Assembly (NCBI GenBank): GCA_021647765.1
Contig: JAKIUD010000026.1
Coordinates: forward strand, 1-42,590
Reading direction: 5' to 3'
Source: Desulfuromusa sp.
GTDB taxonomy: Bacteria; Desulfobacterota; Desulfuromonadia; Desulfuromonadales; Geopsychrobacteraceae
DNA length: 42,590 nucleotides
Shown here: in pieces, positions 15,730 to 23,879 of the stretch
How positions within the stretch are numbered: position 1 is the first letter of the stretch
Layout of the letters: each line of letters begins with the position of its first letter
Program-made: the position numbers and the translations under genes
Notes under the pieces: model-generated
What the model was told of the DNA's origin: nothing
Seen by the model: only the letters and a program-made list of their open reading frames with translations
Database searches by the model: none

Positions 15730-17382
15730 TCAATAAAACCTAGGATTCCTCCGGTGACAGCTCACCGTACAGGATCTATTCACCGAATTATAACTGGCAG
15801 TGGCCGAATCAACAAAGCGGGTGTCAAAATTGATCAGATGAGCATTGCTTGTCGTTGTTGCACCACGCGCCACTGAGACTCCATGCGGGTCATGACAGGC
15901 AGAGCAAGGGATTCCAAACCATTGCACATGCCTCCAATGGCTGCCAAAGGTTGACACGGAAAACAGCCTATCAGGATCATGACAACGGAAGCACAGGCTG
16001 TAATTGCTCGCACTGTAGCTGATGTAGTTGTCCTGCTCATAGCGAGCAATCAGAATATGTGGATAGATAGAGCCATGGGGTCCATCCGCTCCCGTTCCCC
16101 CTGCTCTTGCACTGCTATCACTTCCATGGCAATCGGTGCAGTAAATCCTACTTGCTTCAGTGTAGCCCGGTCTGAGACTCGGAACATTGGAATTCTTACC
16201 AACAGCCGCTACGGGGTGAAAAGAGGGGTTTGCCGGATCATAACGAAGCCTCTCATTGGTTTCCTGAATCATCCGCGGCACCACAGAGCTGCTGACAAAA
16301 GCATTATCCGCATGGCAGCCGAAGCAGATTTCATATTCATTGTTGGCTTCAGGCAAAACTGTACCAGAAATACTGATCCCCTTGACTCCGATCAGACGAC
16401 CATTGACAGAAGGGGGGGAAGCCAACGGAGCTCCCTGATTGTTCACCTGGTGCGGGTTATGACAATCGGCGCATTCCACATGTTTGCTCATCGTCAAGGG
16501 ATTTTCGGTGCTGTCATGAACCCCGGTCGCATAATTCATTGGGTGATTGTAGAACTGCTCACTTGGGCTCTGAATATTGATACCATCACCAACGCCGTTG
16601 TGGCAGTTGGTCAAACAGGTTCCTTCTTCTGTAGCGCTCTGTAATAGATGTTTCGCGCCAGGAGCGCCATGCGGCTGATGACAATTTTCACAGCCCTGTT
16701 CGGCGGTTGCTGGATCTGTTGCATGGGTACTGAGTAGCCAGCCAGTTTTGTCATGACAGGCAATGCAGAGAGCAGAATTGAGATTGCTCATAACCAAAAA
16801 CTTGCCGTATAGATCGATATGCGGATCATGACAGCTGGTACATTGCAACATCTGCCCATCATCCAGATGAACTTCTTGAGGCAAGCTGAGCGGGTCTTTC
16901 AGTTCCCCCTGCTGGAGAGCCAATGATGATGTATAGGCAAAAGAGATCGGATGATCATCAGATAGATCGGTTTCCAAGTTTGACGAGCCAACGGGCATGG
17001 TGGTGATTCCGCCAGTTAGCAGAACCGGTTCGGTCATCCCTTCCAACATACCGATGGCAATGGTGCCATCGTGACAACTCAGACAGAGGCGTGATGCCCC
17101 GGTCGGTTGGCCGGGCTGAGCAACCAGCGTAGAGGATCCATAAAGGTTGTAAACCGCTCCACTCTGCTGACGGTTCCAGAGCGGCGTAACCGAAGTAGCA
17201 TGGTGAGGAGTATGGCAAAAAACACAGACCCGATCTTCAGCTGTTGCGGTGATCGTCCCCTGGCCGCTGGTTGAAAGATTGTGTTTGGTAGTCAGAATGC
17301 CAGCAAAGCTTGCTTCTGACAAAAAGATCAACACAGTCAAGCTGACCAGAACAATGTTCCTATAGTTTTCCCAATGCCTCAT
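15730..17382 (-). CDS. Large secreted c-type cytochrome, 10 CXXCH plus 2 CX3CH motifs
   Basis: The ATG at 17382 (GGAGG five bases upstream) gives 550 residues with a signal peptide ending near EASFA. The first part repeats the layout of the small tetrahaem protein at 23094: RVCVFCHTPH, PLWNR, YGSSTL, RLCLSCHDGTIAI, DDHPISFAY, LQCTSCHDPH, NSALCIACH. Later haems: CENCH, CADCH, CFGCH, CTDCH, CFRCH, CSACH. Two further motifs have three spacer residues, CLTNCH (about residue 262) and CTVSCH seven residues from the C-terminus. Total 12 possible haems. The gene follows a composite of repeats A4 and B2 and precedes the HAMP protein by 58 bases. Probably extracellular or outer-membrane associated; a modular fusion of an OmcE-like front half to additional haem modules. 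Confidence 0.9.
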   Translation of the reverse strand: MRHWENYRNIVLVSLTVLIFLSEASFAGILTTKHNLSTSGQGTITATAEDRVCVFCHTPHHATSVTPLWNRQQSGAVYNLYGSSTLVAQPGQPTGASRLCLSCHDGTIAIGMLEGMTEPVLLTGGITTMPVGSSNLETDLSDDHPISFAYTSSLALQQGELKDPLSLPQEVHLDDGQMLQCTSCHDPHIDLYGKFLVMSNLNSALCIACHDKTGWLLSTHATDPATAEQGCENCHQPHGAPGAKHLLQSATEEGTCLTNCHNGVGDGINIQSPSEQFYNHPMNYATGVHDSTENPLTMSKHVECADCHNPHQVNNQGAPLASPPSVNGRLIGVKGISISGTVLPEANNEYEICFGCHADNAFVSSSVVPRMIQETNERLRYDPANPSFHPVAAVGKNSNVPSLRPGYTEASRIYCTDCHGSDSSARAGGTGADGPHGSIYPHILIARYEQDNYISYSASNYSLCFRCHDPDRLFSVSTFGSHWRHVQWFGIPCSACHDPHGVSVARGATTTSNAHLINFDTRFVDSATASYNSVNRSCTVSCHRRNPRFY

Positions 17383-17419
17383 GAAGGCCTCCGAAAATAA
17401 TTGCAAACTATTTGGTTAA

Positions 17420-17540
17420 ATGTCCCCGGCGGTGCCAGTTTAAGCAGTATTACAGTAAACTTGGGACTGAACCCAGACCCATCGGGGGCTGTCCCGAAGT
17501 TTACGATCCACGAAGAACTGCAGCGGTTCACACCGCAAAA
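17420..17540. repeat. Family A repeat (A4), fused to Family B
   Basis: Starts with a degenerate ggtgccagtttaagcagt end, contains gggactgaacccagacccat and ggggctgtcccgaagtttac, and breaks off at caccgcaaaaa. At that point the sequence continues directly as Family B (acctactgcgaaaccg). It appears that a Family B element was truncated by, or recombined with, Family A. Confidence 0.75.
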
Positions 17541-17541
17541 A

Positions 17542-17682
17542 CCTACTGCGAAACCGTCTAATCGGTTTATATTTCCGTGTGTTTTCGACAAATAACGGTG
17601 CTATTCGCTCTCAAACTTACGAAAACCTGTCCTCGACCAGCCGATTTCTTGCTACACCGCGTATTCTCGGACAGCCTCCTAG
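17542..17682. repeat. Family B element, left end missing (B2)
   Basis: About 141 bases nearly identical to 10475-10615, ending CTCGGACAGCCTCCTAG. The left terminal repeat is absent, replaced by Family A sequence. The right end touches the stop codon of the NHL gene (ends 17679-17682), so the insertion took place exactly at the gene's 3' end. Confidence 0.78.
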
Positions 17683-18710
17683 CGATTCAACTCTCTAAAC
17701 ACCTGGATTCTCCGGTTATAGGTGTCCGCAACATAAAGATAGGACTGCGAATCAATAAAAAGACCGGAAGGCATCCAGAACTCTCCGGGACGGCTGCCAT
17801 TTTTACCAAAATTAAGCAGGAGCTGACCTGCTGCATCAAAAATCTGTACAGTATCAAACAGGGCATCACAAACATAAATATGCCCATGTTGATCTACAGC
17901 AATCCCTTTTGGTTTAGAAAAACTGCCCGGAGTATCTCCCGGTTGGCCAAATTGAGAAAGAAACTCTCCTGCGGCAGAAAAAATTTGAATTCGAGCATTG
18001 AGGGCATCCGTCACATAAACCTTGCCCTCTGTGTCGACCCAGAGATCCGTCGGATAATTGAATTGTCCATCTGCTGTTCCGCGCCCACCAAAGCGGAATT
18101 GTTCGATTCCAGCAAGATCAAAAGCCACTACCTGGTGCGCTACGGTATCGGAAACATAGAGCAGGCGGCTATGTTCACTGAAAGCAATCCCCGTTGGTCG
18201 ACCGGTCTTCATGGAGATCAGGCGGCGCAAAGATTCTTTTTGCAGATCGTATTGCAGAATTGCCCCTTGCGAAGAATCGGTAATGTAGAGAGACCCATCA
18301 ACATAAACCAGACCGATGGGTGTTAACAAAGGAACCTTCTCATTCCCTTCGATGAATCGATACCTGGTCGTCTGCATGTCAAAAACATGGATAAGCGAGG
18401 ATCCCGTATCGGCAATGAAAAGCTGTTTTTCATTGTCAGTGCAGATACCGTAAGGTCGCGTGATTTGTGCCGTTTTGGGGCCAAGAAAAAAATCCCCCAG
18501 CTTTCCCCAAAAACCTGTGCGCGAAGCCGTCTCTTCGAGAATTTTGTACTCTTTGACCCATTCGATTTTCGCTTCCTGCGGAGCCACTGGCCAGACGAGT
18601 TCAGTCGCAGCCAGATTGCCGGGACGTTGAACCTTCTCCGCACATGCCGGAAGGAGTAATAATCCTAACAAAGCAAAAAACGGCAGCTTATGGATGCAAA
18701 AATTGCACAT
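17679..18710 (-). CDS. NHL-repeat beta-propeller lipoprotein (1 of 2)
   Basis: A 343-residue protein. The signal sequence MCNFCIHKLPFFALLGLLLL ends in the lipobox LPAC, so Cys23 is the likely lipidated residue. The rest is a six-bladed beta-propeller of NHL repeats, each with the G-[IL]-x-V-D ... [IV]Y-V-x-D pattern, for example PTDLWVDTEGKVYVTDALNA, PKGIAVDQHGHIYVCDALFD and PSGLFIDSQSYLYVADTYNR. AAGGAAGG precedes the ATG. NHL proteins are recurrent neighbours of outer-surface cytochromes in Geobacter-type bacteria and are thought to scaffold or dock partners. A second relative lies at 21693-22838. The exact role here is inferred from context. Confidence 0.9.
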   Translation of the reverse strand: MCNFCIHKLPFFALLGLLLLPACAEKVQRPGNLAATELVWPVAPQEAKIEWVKEYKILEETASRTGFWGKLGDFFLGPKTAQITRPYGICTDNEKQLFIADTGSSLIHVFDMQTTRYRFIEGNEKVPLLTPIGLVYVDGSLYITDSSQGAILQYDLQKESLRRLISMKTGRPTGIAFSEHSRLLYVSDTVAHQVVAFDLAGIEQFRFGGRGTADGQFNYPTDLWVDTEGKVYVTDALNARIQIFSAAGEFLSQFGQPGDTPGSFSKPKGIAVDQHGHIYVCDALFDTVQIFDAAGQLLLNFGKNGSRPGEFWMPSGLFIDSQSYLYVADTYNRRIQVFRELNR

Positions 18711-18745
18711 AAAGCCTTCCTTAAAAAATTGGCTGTTTCTTTAAC

Positions 18746-18923
18746 CAGATACACACGGACAAGGTCGGGACGTAAACCCTAAAAGCAGAAAAGCTCGCTT
18801 CTTTTTCATACCTGTTCATGTTGCCCACTTAAGACGCCAAGACCGTAAAGCCCCACCACCCCGTATTTCCGGTTTTAAACCTTAAAAACTCGATTTTGTC
18901 CAGCAGTTGTCCGTGTGTGTCTG
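18746..18923. repeat. 178-base element with 17-bp inverted ends, possible MITE or structured RNA (family D)
   Basis: CAGATACACACGGACAA (18746-18762) pairs along all 17 positions with TTGTCCGTGTGTGTCTG (18907-18923), with one pair a U-G wobble only if the plus strand is the RNA. The 144 bases inside contain two similar boxes, gggacgtaaaccct (18767-18780) and agaccgtaaagcccc, and no gene. It fills the gap between the beta-barrel gene and the NHL gene. It could be a mobile element, an attenuator within the operon, or an RNA on the opposite strand. I do not recognise a known riboswitch. Confidence 0.5.
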
Positions 18924-18937
18924 TGGCAAAAACTTTG
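18923..18937 (-). terminator. Short hairpin after the beta-barrel gene
   Basis: GGCAAA-AAC-TTTGCC lies 11 bases beyond the barrel stop codon. The stem is 6 bp and has no T tract on the minus strand, so it is at best a weak terminator or a 3'-end stabiliser. Confidence 0.3.
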
Positions 18938-18948
18938 CCTATCTAAAT

Positions 18949-20988
18949 TTAAAAGTAGCGTCTTATTTTAAAAGAGACACTATCTTCCCTTGAACTGCTG
19001 TCATCGTAAATCTGCCAGGTCATATCGGCACTCAGCAAAAATTCGAACTTATACCAACGAGATTCAAGGATCATGCCGAGGGAAATGTCATCCTGATCCC
19101 GGTTCTGCCCGCGAATGTCGATCACATGTCCACGCAAGCTCATGGTCAAATTGCGCCGCAGTTGTCTGCGGTAATCAGCGGTGAATGCCAAGGAATTTCT
19201 ATTTTCAGGATCACCAACAGTACCGGTTACCCCTTCGTTCTGCTGGGTTGTTATGTAGCGCTCTGTCAGCCGTAGACTAAGCTGACTGAAATTCTTTCTG
19301 AGCAGATAATGAACAAAGGCTTCAGCCGTTTTATCAGTACTAAAAGTTGAATCCAGATAGAGATAACTGCTGCCTAAAGAAATCTGATCAAAATTCCCTT
19401 CGATGCCGACCTGCGCATAGGTCTGTTGTGTCAAGGGAGAAACGTTGGTAGAACCCGAAATAAGCTCCTGATCGGTTTGACTCAAGCTGGTATAGAGGCG
19501 ATATCTTTGACCGAACAGACTCAGTGAAGCTGACAGTGAATGGCCGGAGGTCGAATATTCAATCGAATTGTTGACGCGATAGAGATAATCGATTGACAGG
19601 ATATCACCGGCCACAATTCCACCGCCGATAATTTCCAACTCGGTTCGGCGTCCAACAACATTGATCCGATATTCGCTATTCAAGTTGTAGATAATCGAAC
19701 GATCGGCGCTATAAACAATGATACTTTCTGGTATAATATCCAACTGTTCCAGAAAACCTGCCAGAAAGGTATTGACGGTGAAAGCTTCGTCAACCACCGT
19801 CAGTTGCTGATCAGTAATGTTTCGGTTGTTTTCGCCATAGCGATACGTATACGATAAATTCAGGCGACTCTGGCGGGGCAGACTTTTAACATAAGTGAGT
19901 TCAGCCTGAGATAGCCACTCCTGTTCTTCGCCGGTCAGATAATCTGTTCGATCAACACTGTAGCCGATCCTTGTTGTCAGGCTGTCAAACAGTCGGTGCT
20001 CTATCCAGGCATCGCCAGTCTGTTGCTGCTGTTCCTGATTTTGGGACTCAACAGTTCGGTATATATAGGAAAGCCCTGTACTCAGCGCCTTACCCAGCTG
20101 CAAGTCAAGATCCTCATTCCAGGTGTGCGTCTGTCTCTCGGTAGTGCCACTATCGTCAACATAACGATAGCGTGAGTTGAGGGAATTCTTTTTTCTTAAC
20201 GAACCCCAACGCAGTAGATTATACAGTTCCAGTTCATCCGAATCGATCTGGGTCGCTGCCTGGGACTCATCGGTAAAATCGGTATTGCGACTGCTGGTTT
20301 CGGCATACAGTCGAGTCTCACTGAAGTTGCCGATAGTGGAATTGGCACTCAGGGAAAGCTCTTCAGTTTCTTGAGTGCGGTCATTGGTTAGTCCTGAGGT
20401 TTCCGTCGTAGCGTAATGATAATTCAAGTGGATCGGCAGAATACGGTTGCGCATGGCAATAGCAGCAGAAAACGAATGCCGGGTCTGATCGTAATTTTCA
20501 GTAAAAGGTGCGGTGATCCGTTCCTGGGTCAAGCTGGACATCAGGCTGATCGGGTAGAACCGCCGTTCAAAAGCGAACAGATCAAACAGGTATTCACCGG
20601 AAAATCCAGCCGAACTACCACTACGATCACTTCCACCACTTTCGTTCTGATAGGTCTGATCCAGCCCCAGACCCACAGACAGACTGCCATTGGCCAGATC
20701 ATGATCAAGGATGGCATAATCGATTTCCAGATGGTAGGTCTCATCCAGTTCATGATCCTGAGAAGAACGGTCAGCTCTGCCATCATTGCTGAAACTTTTG
20801 CCGGTATATTCGTATTCTAATTCTGTCCAGTGATGAAAATTGGACAGTTGAAAAACAACTTTTCTTCTTGCCGCCTCGACCGGACGTGGAAGCAGAAAAA
20901 AACTACACAATAACAGCAGGATAGGAATATAATAGCGGGATGGTTTTTGTTGTTTCAACCGATAGAGCAACATGATCCCAATCCCCAT
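18949..20988 (-). CDS. Outer-membrane beta-barrel protein (porin-like, conduit candidate)
   Basis: About 680 residues. The frame is open to a TTG at 21021, but ATG 20988 or ATG 20973 gives a normal signal peptide (YYIPILLLLCSFFLLPRPVEA). The mature part is rich in alternating polar/aromatic strands (SLSVGLGLDQTYQNES, HWTELEYEYTGKSF, RLNLSYTYRYGENN, LAFTADYRRQLRRNLTM) and ends in a C-terminal Phe (VSFKIRRYF), the BAM signal of outer-membrane barrels. The length is like MtrB (about 700), and no TonB box or plug is evident. It lies directly after a pentahaem lipoprotein and near multihaem cytochromes, the composition of porin-cytochrome conduits that move electrons across the outer membrane. That role is inferred from context; sequence identity to a named porin was not established. 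Confidence 0.85.
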   Translation of the reverse strand: MGIGIMLLYRLKQQKPSRYYIPILLLLCSFFLLPRPVEAARRKVVFQLSNFHHWTELEYEYTGKSFSNDGRADRSSQDHELDETYHLEIDYAILDHDLANGSLSVGLGLDQTYQNESGGSDRSGSSAGFSGEYLFDLFAFERRFYPISLMSSLTQERITAPFTENYDQTRHSFSAAIAMRNRILPIHLNYHYATTETSGLTNDRTQETEELSLSANSTIGNFSETRLYAETSSRNTDFTDESQAATQIDSDELELYNLLRWGSLRKKNSLNSRYRYVDDSGTTERQTHTWNEDLDLQLGKALSTGLSYIYRTVESQNQEQQQQTGDAWIEHRLFDSLTTRIGYSVDRTDYLTGEEQEWLSQAELTYVKSLPRQSRLNLSYTYRYGENNRNITDQQLTVVDEAFTVNTFLAGFLEQLDIIPESIIVYSADRSIIYNLNSEYRINVVGRRTELEIIGGGIVAGDILSIDYLYRVNNSIEYSTSGHSLSASLSLFGQRYRLYTSLSQTDQELISGSTNVSPLTQQTYAQVGIEGNFDQISLGSSYLYLDSTFSTDKTAEAFVHYLLRKNFSQLSLRLTERYITTQQNEGVTGTVGDPENRNSLAFTADYRRQLRRNLTMSLRGHVIDIRGQNRDQDDISLGMILESRWYKFEFLLSADMTWQIYDDSSSREDSVSFKIRRYF

Positions 20989-21027
20989 CTCCCGATTAAC
21001 CTTCTTGCTATCCGTGTCCAAATCAAT

Positions 21028-21651
21028 CTATTTCAGAAAGTAGCGGGCATCGCCCGCATGCGGATCATGGCATTCAACACAACTGATCGTTTTCACTAAA
21101 AAACGCTCATGCATGGCTGCGGCAAGCCGTGATTCTTGGTGACAGGTGGCACAGATTTTATCCGGAGCCTCTTTCAGCAGGGACGGATATTGTGAATTAT
21201 GGGGCAAGTGGCAGGCCAGGCAGTCACCAACCGCAACTGGACCATGAACGTTACTGCCCTTGATGAAATCCTTATGGCAAACGCCACAGAGTTCCCGTTT
21301 GGGAGCGATCAACCCGGCATTAACATTTTTATCGTTGGAATGACAATTCTGGCACTTTTTTTCCGCATAAGGTTTATGGGACGAGCCCTTATTTTTGAGG
21401 GATGCCGCCTCTTTGCCTGTCGTTTCTTGACCAGCGGCTTCCGCCGCAACCCGCTCCTGATAATATTCGTTACACATTTCCCCGGCCGGCGGCAGCGAAG
21501 GAACTCCGTCAAAGATTGTACTGAGAACCTTCTGCCGGGTTACCGGATCAGCACAGCTGATGAGCAGACAACAGGATAAAAAGGCGAACAGAAACACTTT
21601 TAAAAATCCCTTTGATAAATAACCTGGCTCTGTTTGTTTATTTTCTTTCAT
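21028..21651 (-). CDS. Pentahaem c-type cytochrome lipoprotein
   Basis: A 207-residue protein with a lipoprotein signal: hydrophobic VFLFAFLSCCLLISC, where LISC is the lipobox and Cys33 the probable lipid anchor. After a charged spacer (about 60 residues) come five CXXCH motifs: CQNCH, CGVCH, CLACH, CATCH, CVECH. Each is followed by or paired with NPH/DPH-type histidines (HGPVAVGDC, CHLPH, CHDPH). The repeat unit 'GPVAVGDCLACH' recurs in the large cytochrome at 25573-26934. It lies 42 bases after the NHL lipoprotein gene and immediately before the beta-barrel. A lipoprotein cytochrome beside a porin fits the inner or outer face of an electron conduit. Confidence 0.9.
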   Translation of the reverse strand: MKENKQTEPGYLSKGFLKVFLFAFLSCCLLISCADPVTRQKVLSTIFDGVPSLPPAGEMCNEYYQERVAAEAAGQETTGKEAASLKNKGSSHKPYAEKKCQNCHSNDKNVNAGLIAPKRELCGVCHKDFIKGSNVHGPVAVGDCLACHLPHNSQYPSLLKEAPDKICATCHQESRLAAAMHERFLVKTISCVECHDPHAGDARYFLK

Positions 21652-21692
21652 TCCACGCGCTTCACCATAAGTATGATTTTGAGAGACAGACG

Positions 21693-22838
21693 TTACTTCT
21701 TTTTACTATCCTGTTCAGCTTCGGCCTTACCTCTTCTCTCCATGACTCCCCGATAATAAGCTTCGTAATCAATTCCCTGCATTTTTCCGAGACCGTAGAT
21801 GTTGATCTTGTAGCGTCCGACCTGGTTGACCACCAGTATGACCTGCTCCAGCTCAAACCCGGGCGCGGCAAACTGCTGGTAATAATCGAGATCCTGGTCG
21901 GTGACAGCTATCCCGGCCGGGAGATTCAGGGATCCGAGTGGAAGTCCCGGGTTACCGAAAAACATCAACAGCTGATCCTTCTCATTAAACAGCTGCACAT
22001 TCTGGTGGGATGCATCGACCACGTAGAAGCGGTTTTTACTGTCGGTTGCCACCCCTCTTGGTCGGCCGAACTGCCCTAGACCGTCCCCCATCTTGCCGAA
22101 AGAACCCAACACATGCCCATCCCGGTCAATTTTTATAATTGAACCGGTTCCAGCATTGGCTACATAAAGCAGCCCCTGCTCGGTCAGAGCCATGTTAGTC
22201 GCCAGATGCAGACGTTCCTGCGGATTTTCACTGTCCTGACCGAGACCTTCAAGCAATTTACCGGTGGCTTTAGTGAAGACCAGAACTTTATTCTGTGTCA
22301 TGTCGAGAATATAAACCCGCTGGGCATCTACGGCTACGTCAACCGGTTTCATAGCATAGGCTGAGCTATAGGTTTTTAAGAAATTGCCCTCGGCATCATA
22401 AGCAACAACTTGCTTTCGACCCGTATCAGCAACGTAGAGATTGCCCAATTTATCGGTGGTTAAATTAATCGGTTTGATCAGTTTTCCCGGGCCGAAGTTG
22501 CCTTTCAACCAGGTAAAACTTTTCTGCCGCAAGTCGATGACAGCAACGGTTCCAGCCAGCGTATCACTGACGTAAAATTTACTCCCATGGGCAGTGATCC
22601 CATAAGGTTTGGTGAAAGTTTTCAATTCATCCTGTTGAACTGCTGTCATTGAGAACAACGAAACCTCTGCACCATCTCCTTCAACATCCCTGGAATCTCC
22701 AATCCCGGTCAAAAACTGGACTCGGGGCGGAGTAGGAGCGGTCGGGAAAAAAACCGGATCATGCGTCTTCACGGCAGTCGTCGGGGCGCAACCGGAAAAG
22801 AACAGGAAAGGGATCAACAGCAAAAGGATAATACGCAT
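21693..22838 (-). CDS. NHL-repeat beta-propeller lipoprotein (2 of 2)
   Basis: A 381-residue protein. The signal sequence MRIILLLLIPFLFFSGC has the lipobox FSGC (Cys17). An NHL propeller follows (about 60-310), with units such as PYGITAHGSKFYVSDTLAG, LTTDKLGNLYVADTGRK and PRGVATDSKNRFYVVDASHQ. The C-terminal extension (about 310-381), with a tyrosine-rich stretch (LDYYQQF, INIYGLGKMQGIDYEAYYRG) and a lysine-rich end, is absent from the first NHL protein. GGAG lies 9 bases before the ATG. It begins the long minus-strand gene run that ends at the isomerase. The role as surface scaffold is inferred. Confidence 0.9.
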   Translation of the reverse strand: MRIILLLLIPFLFFSGCAPTTAVKTHDPVFFPTAPTPPRVQFLTGIGDSRDVEGDGAEVSLFSMTAVQQDELKTFTKPYGITAHGSKFYVSDTLAGTVAVIDLRQKSFTWLKGNFGPGKLIKPINLTTDKLGNLYVADTGRKQVVAYDAEGNFLKTYSSAYAMKPVDVAVDAQRVYILDMTQNKVLVFTKATGKLLEGLGQDSENPQERLHLATNMALTEQGLLYVANAGTGSIIKIDRDGHVLGSFGKMGDGLGQFGRPRGVATDSKNRFYVVDASHQNVQLFNEKDQLLMFFGNPGLPLGSLNLPAGIAVTDQDLDYYQQFAAPGFELEQVILVVNQVGRYKINIYGLGKMQGIDYEAYYRGVMERRGKAEAEQDSKKK

Positions 22839-23049
22839 GAACGCTCACTCCAATTAAATGCTTAAGAGATTAGATCTAAGGCAAGGCAGAACAGTGAAGA
22901 AAGATTTTATCAACCATAAAACATCTAGAAATATCAATGATATAGTCTTTTTTCCCTCCAGAATTTACCGTATGGAGAGCCTCAACGCAAGAAAAAACCA
23001 GCGGTTGCCAGCAGATTAAATCAACAAATCAGGGAGACTGACAGAAACT
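22839..23049. other. Intergenic region upstream of the NHL/conduit operon
   Basis: AT-rich, no gene seen. The closest -24/-12-like sequence on the minus strand (around 22987-22999) has nine rather than ten bases between GC and GG, so I did not call it. The operon's promoter is expected here because a strong terminator ends the preceding gene. Confidence 0.4.
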
Positions 23050-23078
23050 AAAAAGCCGCCGATAAACGGCGGCTTTTT
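23050..23078 (-). terminator. Strong intrinsic terminator of the tetrahaem cytochrome gene
   Basis: AAAAAGCCGCCG (23050-23061), loop ATAAA, CGGCGGCTTTTT (23067-23078). Seven GC pairs are flanked by A and T runs on both sides, so it works in both directions. It lies 15 bases after the stop codon of the tetrahaem cytochrome on the minus strand and insulates that gene from the NHL operon, so the cytochrome is monocistronic. Confidence 0.92.
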
Positions 23079-23093
23079 AGAAGAAAACGACAC

Positions 23094-23702
23094 TTATTTA
23101 ATGTGACAGCTGAGGCATAGAGCAGAGTTAGTATTGCCTGTCAGCAGGAAGCTGCCATTGGTGTCATTATGAACGTCGTGACATGTGGCGCAGGTCATGA
23201 TGGCGGTGCCAGAGCCATCATCAAACAAAAAGTCTGAGATAACGCCAGTACCAAGAGCGACGGTTGATGGCTGTATTTCAGCATCCAAACCCTGTGCAGT
23301 ATCGTAGTCGAAACCAATCGGGTGGTCATTTGTTAAATCTGTACCTATTAATGCGTCTCCAGTAATAAAATTAGTAGTACCACCTATTGCACTGTCTATA
23401 GCGACGGTTCCATCATGACAACTCATACAGAGGCGAGATGGCCCTATGACGGGATCAGCGTTTACTGTTCCGTCAAATGTACTTGAAGAGTACGCCGTAA
23501 AAGTAGACGTGGATAGTGTCGCATTCCAGAGCGGATCAACAGTGGCATCTGCATTGTGAGGCGTGTGACAGAAGACACAAATTTGAGTATTCCCGCCCGT
23601 GCCACTCAGATCATGAGCCGTTCCTGCAATAGAAGCAAAAGACGTCACGGCAAAGCCCAAACTCAGCAAAACTGCAAAAAATAATGTTCCAATTGATTTC
23701 AT
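23094..23702 (-). CDS. Secreted tetrahaem c-type cytochrome, OmcE-like (nanowire subunit candidate)
   Basis: The ATG at 23702 has GGAGG eight bases upstream and starts the signal peptide MKSIGTLFFAVLLSLGFAV; the upstream frame to 23744 is not used. The protein is 202 residues, cleaved near SFA-SIAG. Four CXXCH: CVFCH, CMSCH, CATCH and CLSCH four residues from the end. Features shared with OmcE-type cytochromes, as I recall them: GTAHDLS before the first haem, TPHNAD, PLWNA, YSSSTFDG, RLCMSCHDGTVAI, NDHPIGF and the final NSALCLSCHIK. OmcE of Geobacter polymerises into extracellular haem filaments. Size, haem number and a monocistronic unit with its own sigma-54-like promoter and strong terminator suggest a highly expressed structural protein. 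Polymerisation is inferred. Confidence 0.88.
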   Translation of the reverse strand: MKSIGTLFFAVLLSLGFAVTSFASIAGTAHDLSGTGGNTQICVFCHTPHNADATVDPLWNATLSTSTFTAYSSSTFDGTVNADPVIGPSRLCMSCHDGTVAIDSAIGGTTNFITGDALIGTDLTNDHPIGFDYDTAQGLDAEIQPSTVALGTGVISDFLFDDGSGTAIMTCATCHDVHNDTNGSFLLTGNTNSALCLSCHIK

Positions 23703-23860
23703 TTTCTTACCTCCCGTAAGTGTTTTGTATGTGACAGCATACATTTTGTTAGGTTAACTATCCATCTCGGTTACTTTTCATTTTAGTGGTCAGAAGTGGA
23801 ACCTCCTTACCAGATTAAAAATACCAGCCCTATTGCTCTATATAGTTACTTGTCTTAGAG

Positions 23861-23876
23861 AGCAAAATCAATGCCA
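23861..23876 (-). promoter_or_regulatory. Sigma-54 promoter of the tetrahaem cytochrome
   Basis: Read on the minus strand, TGGCATTGATTTTGCT matches the RpoN consensus TGGCAC-N5-TTGCW: TGGCA at -24, TTGCT at -12 and ten bases between GG and GC. It is the best such match in the window. The start would be near 23850, giving a leader of about 150 bases before the ATG at 23702. Confidence 0.75.
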
Positions 23877-23879
23877 ACC

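Noticed and set aside
17577..18326. Plus-strand frame of 249 codons opposite the NHL gene
   Set aside because: Its first part is Family B repeat and the rest is the antisense of NHL repeats; the minus-strand gene is clearly the real one.
22987..22999. Sigma-54 promoter before the second NHL gene
   Set aside because: The GC and GG pairs are nine rather than ten bases apart, which normally abolishes recognition.
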